From assembly GCF_009709555.1 (NCBI RefSeq), contig NZ_WJBG01000158.1, forward strand, positions 104,222 to 168,221: a stretch of DNA of 64,000 bases, read 5' to 3'. The translations under genes and the position numbers were made by a program. The notes under the pieces were generated by a model. It was not told where the DNA came from. It saw only the letters and a list, made by a program, of their open reading frames with translations, and ran no database searches. Below, in pieces: positions 24,403 to 33,072 of the stretch (position 1 is the first letter of the stretch; the number at the start of each line of letters is the position of its first letter). Source of the stretch: Streptomyces blattellae. GTDB lineage: Bacteria; Actinomycetota; Actinomycetes; Streptomycetales; Streptomycetaceae.

Positions 24403-25689
24403 TCACCCCTCCAGCAGCCGCTGCCCCACGTACTCCCCCTCCGCCGCCCCACCCGGCACCGCGAACAGCCCGCTCGACTCGTGCCGGATGAACTCCGACA
24501 GCGCGTCCCCACGGTCCAGCTTCCGCTGCAGCGTCACGAAGCCGCGCAGCGGATCCGCCTGCCAGCAGACGAACAGCAGCCCCGCGTCCGGCACCCCGTC
24601 CGGGTCGAAACCGTCGTGGTACGAGAAGGGCCGCCGCAGAATCGCGGCCCCGCCGTTCTGATCCGGCCGGCTGATGCGCGCGTGGGCGTCGATCGGGACG
24701 ACGAGGTTCCCCTGCGCGTCCGTCTTCTCCAGGTCCATCTCGGTCGTCTCGCCGCCCCCGGACAGCGGCGCCCCGTCAGACTTGCGGCGCCCGATGACGT
24801 CCTCCTGGGCCTTGACCGACAGCTGCTCCCAGTCGTCGAGGAGCATGCGGATCCGTCGTACGACGGCATAGGAGCCGTCGGCCATCCACTCCGGGTCGTT
24901 CGAGGGGGACGCCGGCACGAAGATCCGCTTGTCGAAGTCGGACTCGCTCGGCTTGGGGTTGCGGGTGCCGTCGATCTGGCCCATGAGGTTGCGTGCCGTC
25001 ATGGGATGGGCGGTGGCGCCCGGCGAGCGGTTGAAGCCGTTCATCTGCCAGCGGATGCGGGCCGCACTGCCCGCGTCCTTCTGGATGGCGCGCAGCGCGT
25101 GGAAGGAGACCAGGGCGTCGTCGGCGCCGATCTGGACCCACAGGTCGCCGTCGCTGCGGGCCTTGTCGAGGCGGTCGGAGGAGAAGTCGGGCAATGGGTC
25201 GAGGGAGACCGGCCGCTGTTTCTCCAGGCCGGTACGGGCGAAGAAGCTGTGCCCGAAGCCGAAGGTGACGGTCAGCGAGGACGGTCCGGCGTCCCGCGCC
25301 ACATCCGTGTCGTCCTGCTTCGCCGCCTCCCCCGCCATCAGCCGCTGGGCCGTCTCCGACCAGCGGCGCAGCAGCGCGGCCGCTTCGCTGCGCCCCGCGC
25401 CCGCCGTCAGGTCGAAGGCGATCAGGTGACCGCGGGCCTGCAGCCCTTCGGTGATGCCGGGCTGATGTTTCCCGTGAAACATCGCCTGCCCGGCGCCGAG
25501 CGAGGTCAGCGGTGTGGCCTCGGAGGGCGCCGCCGCGTACCCCGCGGCACCCCCTGCCGCCCCGAGGACGAGCCCGGTGGCACCGGCGGTGCCGAGCAGG
25601 GTCCGCCGCGAGATGCCCTCCTGGGCGACCGCCGTGTCAGGAGCCGTGTCAGGAGTGCGGGTCCCGGGGATGGAGGTGTGGTCAGCCAT
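24403..25689 (-). CDS. Tat-exported DyP-type heme peroxidase
   Basis: A 428-residue dye-decolorising peroxidase. The Tat signal is SRRTLLGTAGATGLVLGAA at about residues 28-46. The catalytic GxxDG motif is GQIDGTRN, with the distal aspartate, and the likely proximal heme histidine is in IDAHARISRP. It resembles Streptomyces DtpA, which I recall being tied to copper delivery to the GlxA oxidase and to development. It is the last gene after CopC-CopD, PCuAC and Sco, which supports the same copper-linked role outside the membrane. A parS-like sequence lies within the gene at 25466-25481. Confidence 0.93.
   Translation of the reverse strand: MADHTSIPGTRTPDTAPDTAVAQEGISRRTLLGTAGATGLVLGAAGGAAGYAAAPSEATPLTSLGAGQAMFHGKHQPGITEGLQARGHLIAFDLTAGAGRSEAAALLRRWSETAQRLMAGEAAKQDDTDVARDAGPSSLTVTFGFGHSFFARTGLEKQRPVSLDPLPDFSSDRLDKARSDGDLWVQIGADDALVSFHALRAIQKDAGSAARIRWQMNGFNRSPGATAHPMTARNLMGQIDGTRNPKPSESDFDKRIFVPASPSNDPEWMADGSYAVVRRIRMLLDDWEQLSVKAQEDVIGRRKSDGAPLSGGGETTEMDLEKTDAQGNLVVPIDAHARISRPDQNGGAAILRRPFSYHDGFDPDGVPDAGLLFVCWQADPLRGFVTLQRKLDRGDALSEFIRHESSGLFAVPGGAAEGEYVGQRLLEG
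25466..25481. promoter_or_regulatory. parS-like site inside the DyP gene
   Basis: TGTTTCCCGTGAAACA differs from the 16-bp parS consensus TGTTTCACGTGAAACA at one position. It is coding DNA (around MFHGKH). Intragenic parS sites are normal in Streptomyces. Confidence 0.75.
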
Positions 25690-25698
25690 GATGGTCGT

Positions 25699-27645
25699 TC
25701 AGCCGATCTGCGCGTTCTTGTCGACGGTCACTTGGTCGATGTCGGAGGTCCGTACGGTCACAGCGATCTCCCACTCACCCGCCATCGGGATCTGCACCCC
25801 GTTCGCCGACCAGTGGCCGGTGGTGATGTGGTCGGGGACGACGGGCAGCGGCCCGATGTCGTTGGACTCAAGAGTGAAGGCGACCTTCACCTCGGGGATG
25901 TCGAAGGCCCGGCCGTTGGGCCGCGTGACATAGACGTGTATCTCGTTCGCGCCCACGCCCGCGGGGTCGAGGTCGATCGTGACGACGCCCTTGCCGTCCT
26001 CCCCGCCCGTGTCGAACGGCATGTCCAGGGTCAGCGCCCCGGACGCCGAGTCCGAGGAAGAAGCGGCGGACGAGGTGGCGGCCTTGGCCTCCTCCTCGGT
26101 GCGTCCGGGCTCGGTCTGCGTCAGCACGGTGGTGACGGCGAGCAGGACGACGGCGACGCCCGCCTCCGCGAGCACGGAGCGGCGTAGCCCGAACCGGTTC
26201 GGATCGGCGTCCCGTGACCGTTTCTGCCGCGCCGCGTCCATGGCCGCCTGCTGCCGGGCGAGCTGCGCGGCCCGCTCGGAGTCGCCGTCGGCCTGTTTCG
26301 AGCCCTTGCCCGCCCGGGCACGGGCAGGCTCCTTCTCGACGACCTCGGCCGCCGTGGGCACGGTCTCCGCCAGCCGGGCCGTCCAGCGCCGTGAGATGTA
26401 CGCGACGCCCACGAGCAGCACCACCAGCCCGATCTTGACGAGCAGCAGCTGGCCGTACCTCGTGTCGGTCAGCGCCGACCAGGAGCCGAGCTGGCGCCAG
26501 GACTGGTAGATCCCGGTCGCGACCAGCGTGACGACGCTGCTGAAGGCGACGGTCGAGAAGCGGTGTACGGCGGTGGTGTCGAGCGGGTTGTCCGCGGGGG
26601 CCCGGTACAGCGCCAGGAGCAGCGCGGCGAGCCCGCCGAGCCAGGTGGCGACGGCGAGGAGGTGGAGGACGTCGACCGGCATCGCGATCCCGGCCTGGAT
26701 ACCGACGGAGGCGTGCTCGGACATCGCCCAGCTCGCCGCGAGCCCGGCGGCCACGACGACCCCGCCGACCGCGAGCCCGAAGGTCAGGTCCCGCTTCTCC
26801 TCGTCGTCCCTTGAATCAGGCAGTCGGCGCGAAGCGCCGTCGTTCAGGGTGGTGGTGGGAGACGGGCGGGCATAGGCCCCGAACAGCACGGCGATGAACA
26901 GCGCCGCCGCGGCGAGCAGCAGCAGCCGGGAGACGAGGGCCGCGCCCGTCTTGGTCTGGAGGACCTGCCCGAGCAGGTCCAGGTCGAAGATGTCGCCGGC
27001 CTCCCCGCTGCTGGTGTAGGAGCCGCGCAGGAGCAGCAGCCCGATGGTGGCCGCGGTGAGCGTGATCCATCCGGAGACGACGAGCCGCTGCAGGGCCCGC
27101 ACCCCGGAGCCGCGCTGCCAGCAGGCCAGCACGAAGGCGGCGCCGCCGACCAGCACGATGAAACCGGCGTACGACATGTACCGCCCGAACCCGTACAGCC
27201 AGCCGACGACCCCGCCGCCCACGGTCTCGTCGGTCACCGACACGGTGGTCGGGGAGGGGGCGCCGATGGAGAAGGTGTAGGCGCCGGCGACGGGATGGCT
27301 GTCCGCGGAGACGACCTGGTAGGAGACGGTGTACGTGCCGTCGGGCAGGCCGCTGTGCAGCTTCACGGAGTACGTCGTCCCGCTCACGTTGGACGGGGCG
27401 CCGCTGTCGACTCGCTGGCCCTTGGGGTCGAGCACGCGCAGCGAGTCGTCGGACGTGGAGACCTGCTCGGTGAAGGTCAGCGACACCTGGGCCGGGGCCT
27501 TGTCGACCACCGCCCCCTGCTGGGGGTCGCTGCCGCTCAGCGCGGCATGCGCGGACGCCTGCCCGGCTCCGGCGAGCAGCAGCCCGGTCGCGGCCAGGAG
27601 CAGCAGCACCAGGGTCCGGATGCGGGGGGCGATGGTCTGTGTCAC
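25699..27645 (-). CDS. CopC-CopD fusion copper protein (YcnJ-like)
   Basis: A 648-residue membrane protein starting at GTG 27645. After a signal peptide ending SAHAALSG, the mature N-terminus begins with a His, as in CopC copper sites, and the CopC domain spans about residues 33-128 (SADSHPVAGAYTFSIG carries another possible ligand). Then come about eight membrane helices of a CopD domain (GRYMSYAGFIVLVGGAAF, HLLAVATWLGGLAALLLALY), a charged cytosolic loop near EKEPARARAGKGSK, a last helix, and a C-terminal extracytoplasmic beta domain. The family binds or imports copper. It lies between PCuAC and DyP in a copper operon. Confidence 0.92.
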   Translation of the reverse strand: MTQTIAPRIRTLVLLLLAATGLLLAGAGQASAHAALSGSDPQQGAVVDKAPAQVSLTFTEQVSTSDDSLRVLDPKGQRVDSGAPSNVSGTTYSVKLHSGLPDGTYTVSYQVVSADSHPVAGAYTFSIGAPSPTTVSVTDETVGGGVVGWLYGFGRYMSYAGFIVLVGGAAFVLACWQRGSGVRALQRLVVSGWITLTAATIGLLLLRGSYTSSGEAGDIFDLDLLGQVLQTKTGAALVSRLLLLAAAALFIAVLFGAYARPSPTTTLNDGASRRLPDSRDDEEKRDLTFGLAVGGVVVAAGLAASWAMSEHASVGIQAGIAMPVDVLHLLAVATWLGGLAALLLALYRAPADNPLDTTAVHRFSTVAFSSVVTLVATGIYQSWRQLGSWSALTDTRYGQLLLVKIGLVVLLVGVAYISRRWTARLAETVPTAAEVVEKEPARARAGKGSKQADGDSERAAQLARQQAAMDAARQKRSRDADPNRFGLRRSVLAEAGVAVVLLAVTTVLTQTEPGRTEEEAKAATSSAASSSDSASGALTLDMPFDTGGEDGKGVVTIDLDPAGVGANEIHVYVTRPNGRAFDIPEVKVAFTLESNDIGPLPVVPDHITTGHWSANGVQIPMAGEWEIAVTVRTSDIDQVTVDKNAQIG

Positions 27646-27660
27646 AGGTGGGTCCCTCCC

Positions 27661-28116
27661 TCAGCGCCCGGTCTTGGGGTTGTACGTCGCCGACTTGACC
27701 GGCATCTCGACCGTGATCGGGCCGGACTCGGCGAAGTGCAGTTCGACGGAGACCGTCTCACCCTGCTTCGGCTTTCGCTTCAGCTTCTCGAACATCAGGT
27801 GGTTCGCGCCGCTCTCGAACACGAGTTGGCCGTGAGCGGGTACGTCGAGGGAGGCGACCTCCTGCATGGACGAACCGACGGTCTCGTGGACGGTGACCTC
27901 GCCGGCGTCGCTGGTGACGGAGGTCAGCTCGTCCGTCGTGCCGCCCTTGTTGTCGATGGTGAGGAAGCCCGCGGCCATGGAGGCCGAGACCGGCTGCGGC
28001 ATGTAGGCGGCGCCGACGGACAGTTCGGGTTCCGAGTCCGCGGAGGCCGAGCCGCCGCAGCCTGCGAGAGCCAGCGTGCCCACCATGGCCGTGGCGGTCA
28101 GGACGATCCGTTTCAC
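27661..28116 (-). CDS. PCuAC-family copper chaperone lipoprotein
   Basis: A 151-residue lipoprotein with lipobox LALAGC at residues 15-20. The PCuAC copper site is recognisable: HETVGSSMQEV, then AHGQLVFESGANHLMFEKL, giving the His, Met, and His-x-Met ligands. The family carries Cu(I) to cytochrome oxidase CuA or related sites with Sco. GTG 28116 overlaps the sco stop (GTGA), so Sco and this chaperone are made together. It should work on the outer face of the membrane. Confidence 0.93.
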   Translation of the reverse strand: MKRIVLTATAMVGTLALAGCGGSASADSEPELSVGAAYMPQPVSASMAAGFLTIDNKGGTTDELTSVTSDAGEVTVHETVGSSMQEVASLDVPAHGQLVFESGANHLMFEKLKRKPKQGETVSVELHFAESGPITVEMPVKSATYNPKTGR

Positions 28117-28760
28117 GGGTTCTCACCCTTGACGAGCTTGGGGAGGTCCGCGGTGTAGTCGTCGACGGTGGCGTCCTCGCCGTAGAGGACGTAACCTCCG
28201 TCGGTCTTCGGGGAGAAGGCGATGACCTGGGTGCCGTGCGTGGAGATCATCTTGCCCTTCTCCTCGTGCGGCGGCTCGATGGTGATGCCCAGGGTGCGGG
28301 CGCCGGCCTGGATGGTGGCGAAGTCGCCGGTCAGGCCGACCACCTGGGAGTCGATGCCCTTGAGCCATTCGCCCAGCGCCTTCGCGGTGTCCCGCTCGGG
28401 GTCGGTGGTGACGAACACGACCCGCAGGTCGTCCTGTTCGGCCTTGGGCAGCTGCTTCTTGGCGACGGCGATGTTGTTCATCGTCAGCGGGCAGACGTCG
28501 GGGCAGTTGGTGTAGCCGAAGTAGAGCAGGGTCGGGTGGCCCTCGGTCTCCTTGCGGAAGTCGTACGACTCGCCGTCGGTGTCGGTGAGGACGAGGTCCG
28601 GCTTTTCGAACGGCTGGTCGAGGACGGTGGCGGCCTTGTCCGAGGCGGCCTCCTCGGAGACCACGGCGACGGGCGAGTCGTCGTCGCTGCTGCCGCAGCC
28701 GGAGAGGGTCAGGGTGGCGGCGGCGAGCAGCGCGGCCGCCGCGAACGTCTTCTTGCGCAT
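28113..28760 (-). CDS. sco: Sco/SenC copper chaperone lipoprotein
   Basis: A 215-residue thioredoxin-fold Sco protein with lipobox LTLSGC at residues 17-22. Copper ligands are the CPDVC motif within YFGYTNCPDVCPLT and a distal histidine in ISTHGTQV. It handles Cu during oxidase CuA assembly and, in Streptomyces, I recall a role in GlxA/DtpA maturation. ATG 28760 has no strong ribosome site directly visible. Upstream, between it and ycnI, is a large alternative hairpin at 28793-28861. Confidence 0.95.
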   Translation of the reverse strand: MRKKTFAAAALLAAATLTLSGCGSSDDDSPVAVVSEEAASDKAATVLDQPFEKPDLVLTDTDGESYDFRKETEGHPTLLYFGYTNCPDVCPLTMNNIAVAKKQLPKAEQDDLRVVFVTTDPERDTAKALGEWLKGIDSQVVGLTGDFATIQAGARTLGITIEPPHEEKGKMISTHGTQVIAFSPKTDGGYVLYGEDATVDDYTADLPKLVKGENP

Positions 28761-28792
28761 AGAAAAATGTCCCAGTTGTGTGAACTACCGGC

Positions 28793-28861
28793 GCGCGCCG
28801 GGGGCGTACGGGCCGGTCAGGCCCAGGGGGCGTACGGACAAGCCGTACGCCCCCGGCGCGC
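28793..28861 (-). terminator. Strong hairpin with two alternative pairings between ycnI and sco
   Basis: Arm A (28793-28811) pairs perfectly over 19 bp with arm C (28843-28861). A partial copy B (28826-28837, GGGGGCGTACGG) can instead pair with the first 12 bases of C using a 5-nt loop. It lies 17 bp after the ycnI stop and 33 bp before the sco ATG. Termination after ycnI or attenuation of the copper genes is inferred. Confidence 0.7.
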
Positions 28862-28877
28862 ACCGCGTGCGGAGGGT

Positions 28878-29618
28878 TCAGGCGTTGTCGGTGCGCCGAC
28901 GGCCGGCGAGCACGCCGTAGGCCACGCCCATCACGCCGATGACGATGCCGACGATTCCCAGTACGCGGGCGGTGGTGTCGCTGCTGTCGGTCTCGGCGGC
29001 GGCGGTGGTGGTCGCGGCGGCAGCCTCGGCGTCGTCGGCGGGCTCCTCACCGGCCTCCGCTCCGTGCGAGTGGCCGTCCTCCGCGGCGTCGGACAGGGTG
29101 AGCACCGGAGCCGGGTTCTCGGGCTCGTCCTGGCCCTCCTGCTGCTCCTCGATCCAGCGGACGACATCGCCGTTGGAGTAGGTCTGCAGCGCCTTGAAGG
29201 TGAGTTCGTCGGTGTCCTCGGGCAGCGCTCCGATGGAGACCGGGAACTTCTGGAAGAAGCCGGGCTCAATGCCCTTGCCGGTGGCCGTCCAGGTGATCTT
29301 GGTGATCGCCTCGGAGATCCTCTCGCCGTGGTTCTCGACGGGCTTGTCCAGCGTGGACGTGGTGGTCTTGATGCTCCAGCCCTCGACCGGCTCCGGCATC
29401 ACGGATGCCAGTGGATGGTCGGTCGGGAAGTTGATCTCCAGCTTGGTGGTCGAGGCGTCGTCCTGTTCGTTGGGGACCTTGAAGTCCACGACGGCGTAAC
29501 CGCCCTTGGCGGCGGTCCCCTCGGGCTGCACGGAGACGTGCGCGAACGCTGGGGAGGACAGGACGACGACGGCCGAGGCGGCGACGGCGCCGGCCGCGGC
29601 GAGACGAGAGGCCTTCAT
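28878..29618 (-). CDS. YcnI-like (DUF1775) copper-binding membrane protein
   Basis: A 246-residue secreted, membrane-anchored protein. Start at ATG 29618 (MKASRLAAAG) with GGAG upstream; the longer frame adds no signal-like sequence. The signal peptide ends SPAFAHVSV, leaving His at the mature N-terminus, a likely copper ligand in DUF1775 proteins. The YcnI domain follows (about 27-165), then a Glu/Ala/Thr-rich stalk with a GHSHGAE segment, then a C-terminal helix VLGIVGIVIGVMGVAYGVLAG and a basic end. It leads the copper operon. Confidence 0.9.
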   Translation of the reverse strand: MKASRLAAAGAVAASAVVVLSSPAFAHVSVQPEGTAAKGGYAVVDFKVPNEQDDASTTKLEINFPTDHPLASVMPEPVEGWSIKTTTSTLDKPVENHGERISEAITKITWTATGKGIEPGFFQKFPVSIGALPEDTDELTFKALQTYSNGDVVRWIEEQQEGQDEPENPAPVLTLSDAAEDGHSHGAEAGEEPADDAEAAAATTTAAAETDSSDTTARVLGIVGIVIGVMGVAYGVLAGRRRTDNA

Positions 29619-29668
29619 ACGGGCACTCCACTTCGAGTGAGAAGTCGCGGATTCCGGTGGTGAAGAGG

Positions 29669-29723
29669 GGTACACGCGCGCGTGGTTGCCTGTTCGGCAC
29701 CAAAACCGGCACGCGCGTGTGCC
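29669..29723. promoter_or_regulatory. Long-spaced inverted repeat upstream of ycnI
   Basis: GGTACACGCGCG (29669-29680) and CGCGCGTGTGCC (29712-29723) form a 12-bp inverted repeat with one mismatch and a 31-nt spacer. It is both just past the stop of the membrane-protein gene and within the ycnI promoter region, so it could be a terminator or an operator. Confidence 0.4.
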
Positions 29724-29787
29724 ACGCGACGGCGGCCTCTTACGGATCCGTACTCCGTACGTCGTGAAGGGGAGGGCGCGCGTCGCG

Positions 29788-30594
29788 TCAGGCGGCGAGA
29801 ACGAGCGAGGCGGCCGGCGGGCCGCGTCTGATCACGGTGTGCTGGAGTGCGGTGGTGCGAGCCCGGGGCGGCGTCGGCGTCGCGGTGCGCGTGGGACGCG
29901 GACCTGCTTCCGGCGTGCCAGACAGTCCGGCGCACAGGGCACGCGCCAGCGCGAGCGCCCCGCGCAGGGATCGTACGAGCGCCCCCTCGGCGACCCCGTG
30001 CGCTGACAGTTCGACGAGCCGCAGCAGCGCCAGGTCCCCGCGGCGCAGCAGCCATCCGGCGGCGATCGCCGCGAGGACATGGCCGAGCAGCATCGGCAGG
30101 GACGGCAACAGGGACATGGAGGGAGCCGCGGCTGCGGTGTCGGCCGCCTGATGCGGGTGCGTACCCACCGGCTTGATCCGCGCCTCGGTGAGGATCCGGT
30201 ACGCCTGCGCGGGGCTGATCGCCGCCGCGGCGGATCCGCACACCAGCCGCGCGGCCTGCGCCACCAGCGAGGCGTCGCTCGCGGCGCCCGTCGTCGAGCC
30301 GGCCGAGGCCGTCGCGGCATGCTGACCCAGCCCGAACAGCGAGTGCAGGACCACCTGCCCGACCACGAGCAGCCCCGCGATCCCCGGCAGCGAGCGCGCC
30401 CGCCCGGCGAGCGGCGCCGCCACCCCGAAGACCCCCAGGAACCCCGCGCCCAGCGTCCACAGCGGCACCGTGGCGCAGGAGGCGAGGGCGTGCCCGGCAG
30501 CGGCCAGCACGACGCAGACCGCGGCGAACACCGCGGCCCGCAGCACCCGGAGGTCCTGTCCGGAGCGCGCCCAGCGCTGGTGGGGGGCAGTCAT
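29788..30594 (-). CDS. Hypothetical integral membrane protein, 268 aa
   Basis: Predicted helices lie at AAVFAAVCVVLAAAGHALAS, WTLGAGFLGVFGVAAPLAG, LPGIAGLLVVGQVVLHSLFGL, and LPMLLGHVLAAIAAGWLL. The C-terminal third is cytosolic, Arg/Thr/Pro-rich, with little structure. No family is recognised. Its position directly upstream of the copper operon on the same strand suggests, without proof, a link to copper handling. The start ATG 30594 lacks an obvious ribosome site. Confidence 0.72.
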   Translation of the reverse strand: MTAPHQRWARSGQDLRVLRAAVFAAVCVVLAAAGHALASCATVPLWTLGAGFLGVFGVAAPLAGRARSLPGIAGLLVVGQVVLHSLFGLGQHAATASAGSTTGAASDASLVAQAARLVCGSAAAAISPAQAYRILTEARIKPVGTHPHQAADTAAAAPSMSLLPSLPMLLGHVLAAIAAGWLLRRGDLALLRLVELSAHGVAEGALVRSLRGALALARALCAGLSGTPEAGPRPTRTATPTPPRARTTALQHTVIRRGPPAASLVLAA

Positions 30595-30746
30595 GGCGGG
30601 CCAATCATCGCACTGGCCCGACGGCTCCCATACGGCAGGTCCGCAAGATGGCGTACGGCCGAAAGATCACCTTCTGGTGTATCTCGCCCCCAGATGCACC
30701 CCCACATACACCCACCAATGCCCCCGGCGCATCGGCCGTATGGGCG

Positions 30747-30764
30747 GCATCACGTCAGTGATGC
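30747..30764. promoter_or_regulatory. Inverted repeat GCATCAC-GTCA-GTGATGC
   Basis: Perfect 7-bp arms around a 4-nt spacer, about 67 bp before the ATPase ATG at 30831. It has operator-like form; no regulator is identified. Confidence 0.5.
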
Positions 30765-30830
30765 GCTTACGCCCGGGCGCTTGCGGCAATACGTAACGGT
30801 ATGTCGAGCCGCGGGCCAGGAGGCTGGAGC

Positions 30831-31277
30831 ATGAGCATCTGGTGGTCACTCCATCTGCGGCGCGAGGCTGCGAGCGTTCCGCTCGCCCGGCGGCTCCTGC
30901 TCGGCACGATGGAGAGCGCGGGCGTCGACCCCGACATCTCGTACGACCTCTCCGTCGCCCTCACCGAGGCCTGCGCGAACGCCGTGGAGCACGGCGGCGA
31001 CACCGGGCACGGCGGCTCCTCGGAGGCCTACCGCGTCACCGCCTACCTCGACGGCGAGAAGTGCCGTATCGAAGTCGCCGACTCGGGACCTGGCTTCACC
31101 GGCCGGCAGAGCCTGCGCCCCTCGCACAGCGAAGCCGAGCACGGCCGCGGCCTGTGCCTCATCCGGGAACTCGCCGACCACGTCCAGATCGGCAACAAGC
31201 CGGGACGTGGTGGCGCGGTGGTGAGCTTCGACAAGATCCTCAAGTGGAAGACGGACGCCCGGTTGATGGCGGTGTGA
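30831..31277 (+). CDS. RsbW-like ATP-binding protein (GHKL ATPase)
   Basis: A 148-residue anti-sigma-factor/serine kinase-type GHKL ATPase. N box SVALTEACANAVEHGG, G1 box VADSGPGF, G2 box EHGRGLCLIRELAD. Streptomyces has dozens of such single-domain proteins acting as anti-sigma factors or anti-anti-sigma kinases. ATG 30831 has AGGAGG 6 nt upstream; an earlier ATG at 30801 is possible but worse. Its stop codon lies in the first copy of a 17-bp tandem repeat, so repeat number would alter the end of the message but not the protein unless the stop is lost. Confidence 0.9.
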   Translation: MSIWWSLHLRREAASVPLARRLLLGTMESAGVDPDISYDLSVALTEACANAVEHGGDTGHGGSSEAYRVTAYLDGEKCRIEVADSGPGFTGRQSLRPSHSEAEHGRGLCLIRELADHVQIGNKPGRGGAVVSFDKILKWKTDARLMAV

Positions 31278-31339
31278 CCGCGATGGCGGTGTGACCGCGA
31301 TGGCGGTGTGACCGCGATGGCGGTGTGACCGCGATGGCG
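31265..31339. repeat. 17-bp tandem repeat containing the ATPase stop codon
   Basis: Four perfect copies of gatggcggtgtgaccgc (31265-31332) plus a 7-bp partial. Copy 1 carries the ATPase TGA (31275-31277), and each copy offers the same TGA. The array reaches to the convergent lipase stop at 31342. Confidence 0.92.
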
Positions 31340-31341
31340 TG

Positions 31342-32334
31342 TCAGCCGCCGAGGAGGGGAGCCGAGAAGCGGCAGCTCACGGGCCGGGCGTGGGCGGGAT
31401 CGAGGGCGTTGCCGACGAGTTGCAGGGCATTGGAGTCGTAGGCGATCGAAATGTGCTCGGAGCGGTCCTGGGGACAGACCTCCTGAAGAAGGATGTTGCG
31501 TACGGTCGCGCCCGGCCCCGCCGTGAGGAACTGGTGGTGGTAGGGCGTGACGACCTCGTCGTACCGCGTGGTGATCACCGTGTAGTCGACGCCCGGTTGC
31601 GTGTCGCCGTCCCGGTCGAGCGTGGTGTGCACCCGGGACCCCACCATCTGGTCCGCGTACGCCTGCCCCGCCACGGCGGACACCGTCTGGTTGAGACCGA
31701 GTTCGGTGGTGAGGGTGCCCAGACCGGAAGCGGTGGCGCCGTGGTTGGACGGGGCCAGGCCGATGAGCCGGCGGACCTTGTTGTGTGCCTTGTCCGCCGG
31801 GTTCGTACCCCCCTCGAACCGCAGGTACCAGCGGGGCAGCACACCGCCGCCCTGGGAGTGGCCCACCAGGTCGACCTGCCGGGCACCGGTTGCTTCGAGT
31901 ACCCGGTCGACGTAGCGGGCGATTTCGCGGGCGGAGTCGGGGATGTGCCGGGTGGCCTTGAACGGAACTCCCGGCTCTCCGCCGTAGTTCGGTGCGAAGA
32001 CGCAGTATCCGGCGTTCTTCAGCCAGGTGGACAGCATGATCCAGTTCAGGTTGGCGTTCGACCAGGTGGCGTGCAGCAGGACGACGGGGCGGGGGTGCGC
32101 GGCGGTCGGCCGGCACTGCCAGTCGTTCGCCCCCGGGGGCGAGGCATCCGGCTGGAGGGTGCCGCGGATCAGGGCCTCGGGGCCGGAGGTGGCCGGCCCC
32201 ACGGGCGGGGTCGGGACGTCGGCGGCGACCGACGCGCTCGGGAGACCGAGTAGCAGGGCCGTGATCGTGGCGGCCGTCGCCAGCCAGGTGATCAGACGGG
32301 GACGCGGCGAAGGACGGACAGCGCTATGTGACAT
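31342..32334 (-). CDS. Secreted lipase, alpha/beta hydrolase
   Basis: A 330-residue secreted triacylglycerol-lipase-type protein. Start at ATG 32334 (MSHSAVRPSP), with AGGAG upstream; an earlier ATG 10 codons before is less favoured. Signal peptide to about SASVAADV. The oxyanion region is PVVLLHATWSN, the nucleophile elbow GHSQGG, then NHGATASGLG and a likely catalytic histidine in SEHISIAYDS. The enzyme would hydrolyse lipids or esters outside the cell. It is convergent with the ATPase gene, and both ends meet in the 17-bp repeat. Confidence 0.9.
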   Translation of the reverse strand: MSHSAVRPSPRPRLITWLATAATITALLLGLPSASVAADVPTPPVGPATSGPEALIRGTLQPDASPPGANDWQCRPTAAHPRPVVLLHATWSNANLNWIMLSTWLKNAGYCVFAPNYGGEPGVPFKATRHIPDSAREIARYVDRVLEATGARQVDLVGHSQGGGVLPRWYLRFEGGTNPADKAHNKVRRLIGLAPSNHGATASGLGTLTTELGLNQTVSAVAGQAYADQMVGSRVHTTLDRDGDTQPGVDYTVITTRYDEVVTPYHHQFLTAGPGATVRNILLQEVCPQDRSEHISIAYDSNALQLVGNALDPAHARPVSCRFSAPLLGG

Positions 32335-32511
32335 TTTACTGCTCCTAGTCAGAGTCCTGGTCACACGCAGACGCCCAAGATCATCAAGGAGTGGCCGTCA
32401 GGCCCCTGGCCAACCCGCACCGCACGCACCCCCGTTGGAGTAGCGCTTTTCATACGTGCGGCTCTGCTCAGACCCGTCGCCCGGCTCTTCAGGGGTCCTT
32501 AGGGTGGGCGG

Positions 32512-33072
32512 ATGGAGATCGGAACCGAAGAGCTGCCGGGCGGAGTGACACTCCGGCTCGCCGCACCGTCCGACGCGTCCGCGCTCTGTGCGGCCTACGT
32601 CGAGAACCGGGACTCCCTCGCCCCCTGGGAGCCGCGCCGCCCGGAGAGCTTCTTCACCGTCGAGGCACAGGCCGAACGCCTCACGGCACAGATGCGGGAG
32701 TTCGCCGAGGGCCGGCTCGTGCCCTGGCTCCTGGTGTCCGGCGGCCGGATCGTCGGGGCCATCACGCTGACCGGCATCACCCTGGGGCCCTTCTGCAGCG
32801 CCTACCTCGGCTACTGGATCGCCGTCGACCACCAGAAACGCGGCCTCGCGACCGCCGCCGTACAACATGTGTGCCGCATCGCGCGCGACCGCGTCCGACT
32901 GCACCGGATCGAGGCCACCACCCTGCCGCACAACACGGGATCCCAACGCGTGCTGGAGAAGTGCGGGTTCGAACCGATCGGCACCGCCCCGCGCTACCTC
33001 CACATCGACGGCGAGTGGCGCGACCACCGGATGTTCCAGCGAATCCTGCACCACGACGATCCACCGCTGTGA
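32512..33072 (+). CDS. GNAT N-acetyltransferase, RimJ-like
   Basis: A 186-residue GNAT enzyme of the RimJ/RimL type. The start of the fold is LRLAAPSDASALCAAY, the acetyl-CoA loop HQKRGLATAAVQHV (Q/R-x-x-G-x-A), and the end LPHNTGSQRVLEKCGFEPIG with its conserved N-x-x-S. It acetylates a protein alpha-amine, ribosomal N-terminus, or small amine; the substrate is unknown. ATG 32512 has a G-rich but not canonical ribosome site. Its stop lies within a roughly 20-bp tandem repeat. Confidence 0.9.
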   Translation: MEIGTEELPGGVTLRLAAPSDASALCAAYVENRDSLAPWEPRRPESFFTVEAQAERLTAQMREFAEGRLVPWLLVSGGRIVGAITLTGITLGPFCSAYLGYWIAVDHQKRGLATAAVQHVCRIARDRVRLHRIEATTLPHNTGSQRVLEKCGFEPIGTAPRYLHIDGEWRDHRMFQRILHHDDPPL

